Origin: Rhodospirillales bacterium
GTDB taxonomy: Bacteria > Pseudomonadota > Alphaproteobacteria > Rhodospirillales > Casp-alpha2
Assembly: GCA_013203955.1 (NCBI GenBank)
Contig: JABMOY010000197.1
Coordinates: 1 to 35,027, forward strand
Direction: 5' to 3'
Length of the DNA: 35,027 nucleotides
Part shown: positions 33,681-35,027 of the stretch, piece after piece
Layout of the letters: each line of letters starts with the position of its first letter
Numbering within the stretch: the first letter of the stretch is position 1
Program-made: the position numbers and the translations under genes
Notes under the pieces: generated by a model
Told to the model about the DNA's origin: nothing
The model's database searches: none
Seen by the model: the letters and a program-made list of their open reading frames with translations, nothing else

Positions 33681-33734
33681 TACTCCAAACTCCGGGCTTA
33701 CTCCAAACTCCGGGGCTACCCCAAACACCAGGCC
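33681..33734 (-). repeat. Three 18-bp tandem repeats across the argF stop
   Basis: Copies at 33681-33698, 33699-33716 and 33717-33734. The first two differ only by a G/C shift at the end (TACTCCAAACTCCGGG core); the third (TACCCCAAACACCAGGCC) is the end of argF. The unit is six codons, and the stop codon lies at the third/second junction. Confidence 0.8.
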
Positions 33735-34627
33735 AAGATGCCTTTTTGTGCGTGCAGCCTGTTTTCGGCCTCGTCCCAGATGACGGAGTTGGGCCCGTCA
33801 ATGACTTCATCGGTGACTTCCTCGCCCCGGTGGGCCGGCAGGCAATGCATGAACAGGGCATCCCCCTTGGCCTTGGCCATCAAGGCACTGTCGACTCGGT
33901 AGGGTTCCAGCAGTTTGATCCGTTTGTCGGCGTCGGCGTCGCCCATCGACACCCAGGTGTCGGCGTTGACCAGATCGGCGCCGGTGACGGCCTCGACGGC
34001 GTCTTCGGTGACGGAGACGTCGCCGCCTTCGGCCTTGGCCCAATCAAGGATTTGGCCTGAGGGCCTAAGCCCATCGGGACACGCGATACGCAGTGAAAAC
34101 CCAAAACGCACGGCGGCGTGAATCCAGCTGTTGGCGACATTGTTGCCGTCACCCGACCACGCCACGGCCCTGCCTTCGATGGGGCCGCGGTGTTCCTCGA
34201 AGGTCATGATGTCGGCCATGATCTGGCACGGATGCGAGAGGTCGGTCAGACCGTTGATTACCGGCACCGTGGCATAGGCTTCCAGGTCATCCAGTTTTGC
34301 CGGATCGTCGGTGCGGATCATGATGGCGTCGGCATAGCGGCTGAGAACGCGGGCCGTGTCGGCCACGGTTTCGCCCCGGCCCAATTGCGATTCGCCTTCG
34401 CTCATCACCACCACTTGGCCGCCCAACTGCTGCATGCCGACCTGAAACGATACCCGGGTCCGCGTCGACGGCTTCTCGAAAATCATCACCAGCGTCTTGC
34501 CGGCGAAAAGCGGTTTCGATTTTCCGGCCGCCTGCTGGCGCTTGAGTTTGACCGACAGGTCGAGGATTTCCCGAAGCGTCAGCGTGTCCAGCCGATGGAT
34601 ATCCAAAAAGTGTTTTAGGCTGCTCAT
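33716..34627 (-). CDS. argF: Ornithine carbamoyltransferase
   Basis: A 303-residue cytosolic enzyme joining carbamoyl phosphate to ornithine to form citrulline in arginine synthesis. The carbamoyl phosphate site [15 protein letters not shown] (near 50-64), the HPCQIMAD segment (near 132), the [11 protein letters not shown] ornithine region and the [13 protein letters not shown] motif (near 262) are all present. Length is normal. Its ATG overlaps the argD stop by 4 bp (ATGA), so translation is coupled. Confidence 0.97.
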   Translation of the reverse strand: MSSLKHFLDIHRLDTLTLREILDLSVKLKRQQAAGKSKPLFAGKTLVMIFEKPSTRTRVSFQVGMQQLGGQVVVMSEGESQLGRGETVADTARVLSRYADAIMIRTDDPAKLDDLEAYATVPVINGLTDLSHPCQIMADIMTFEEHRGPIEGRAVAWSGDGNNVANSWIHAAVRFGFSLRIACPDGLRPSGQILDWAKAEGGDVSVTEDAVEAVTGADLVNADTWVSMGDADADKRIKLLEPYRVDSALMAKAKGDALFMHCLPAHRGEEVTDEVIDGPNSVIWDEAENRLHAQKGILAWCLG

Positions 34628-35027
34628 GACGATTGGCTCAATTCGTTCGCAACTTTTTCTAAGATACCCATGGCTTCATCGATATGGGCGTCTTCGATAA
34701 TCAACGGCGGCACGAACCGGAGCACGTTGTTCCCCGCCCCCACCGCCAGAAGGCCTGCGTCCGCCAGTTTGCCGACGACGGTCAAATTTTCAGGCACGCA
34801 CTTGAGCCCGATCATCAGCCCGGCGCCGCTGATGCCTTCAAACACCTTAGGGTTATCGGCAACCAATTTTTCCAGCCGCTCCCACAGCCGCCGGGCGATG
34901 GCGTCGACGGACCCTAAAAAGCCATCGGCCAAGATGACATCGAGAACGGCGTTGCCGACGGCCATGGCCAGCGGATTGCGGCCGAAGGTCGCTCCGTGGC
35001 TGCCCGCGGTCATGGCGGCGGCCGGGC
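34624..35027 (-). CDS. argD: Acetylornithine aminotransferase, C-terminal part
   Basis: The last 134 or so codons of a gene that begins beyond the window. The product is a pyridoxal-phosphate enzyme in arginine synthesis. The visible [20 protein letters not shown] segment is typical of the class III transaminase phosphate-binding region, and [13 protein letters not shown], then the [12 protein letters not shown] end, fit ArgD. The catalytic Lys lies just outside. It forms an argD-argF operon. Confidence 0.93.
   Translation of the reverse strand, partial: PAAAMTAGSHGATFGRNPLAMAVGNAVLDVILADGFLGSVDAIARRLWERLEKLVADNPKVFEGISGAGLMIGLKCVPENLTVVGKLADAGLLAVGAGNNVLRFVPPLIIEDAHIDEAMGILEKVANELSQSS

Overview
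The window is about 35 kb of a GC-rich chromosome from an alphaproteobacterium, most like Rhodospirillales. The evidence is a CcrM-type GANTC methyltransferase, ETF-QO beside a family 4 uracil-DNA glycosylase, a TPR protein joined to ispE, a CheZ-like protein of alphaproteobacterial type, and a LexA box of the GTTC-N7-GTTC form. No species can be named from sequence alone. Most of the window is housekeeping DNA, broken by one insertion sequence and two small accessory patches.

Layout. 1-7.9 kb: the end of a 3-hydroxyacyl-CoA dehydrogenase, an APC permease, ccrM, rnhB, a small Cys-containing protein, a PA0069-type radical SAM protein, a TIGR04283/TIGR04282 pair, and a divergent DoxX/LysR pair. 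8.08-10.12 kb: a complete IS1595-family element with matching ends, an exact 8-bp target duplication, an intact transposase and two or three passenger genes. Beside it (10.25-10.29 kb) lies a LexA-type promoter pointing at the element. 10.3-18.1 kb: moaB, a lytic transglycosylase and a uracil-DNA glycosylase on the minus strand, then ETF-QO, TPR protein and ispE on the plus strand. 18.1-19.1 kb: an AT-rich patch with a winged-helix protein, an array of 23-bp tandem repeats carrying phased GANTC sites, and a 100-residue orphan protein. 19.2-25.1 kb: tRNA-Gln, a receiver protein and an HPt/pseudo-receiver protein bounded by 23-bp direct repeats, an AEC transporter, a probable RAMA-domain DNA reader, a TauE/SafE transporter, msrB, and a CheZ-like/CheY pair. 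25.1-35 kb: acyl-CoA dehydrogenase, TauD-like dioxygenase, a receiver, tRNA-Gly, a radical SAM/phosphoesterase pair, apaG, folE, trkH, a HIT protein, a lipoprotein, argF and part of argD.

The most interesting thread is GANTC methylation. ccrM has seven GANTC sites in the 98 bp around its start, several in nested inverted repeats. A second locus carries GANTC in phase in a 23-bp tandem array. A third gene encodes what looks like a SeqA-like N-terminus joined to a RAMA modified-DNA-reader domain, the same domain type as the CcrM C-terminus. Together these could form a writer, target and reader set. Only the sites and domain resemblances are seen; the functional link is inference.

Second thread: three stand-alone receivers, an HPt/pseudo-receiver and a CheZ-like phosphatase lie within about 8 kb with no histidine kinase, so they probably serve kinases encoded elsewhere.
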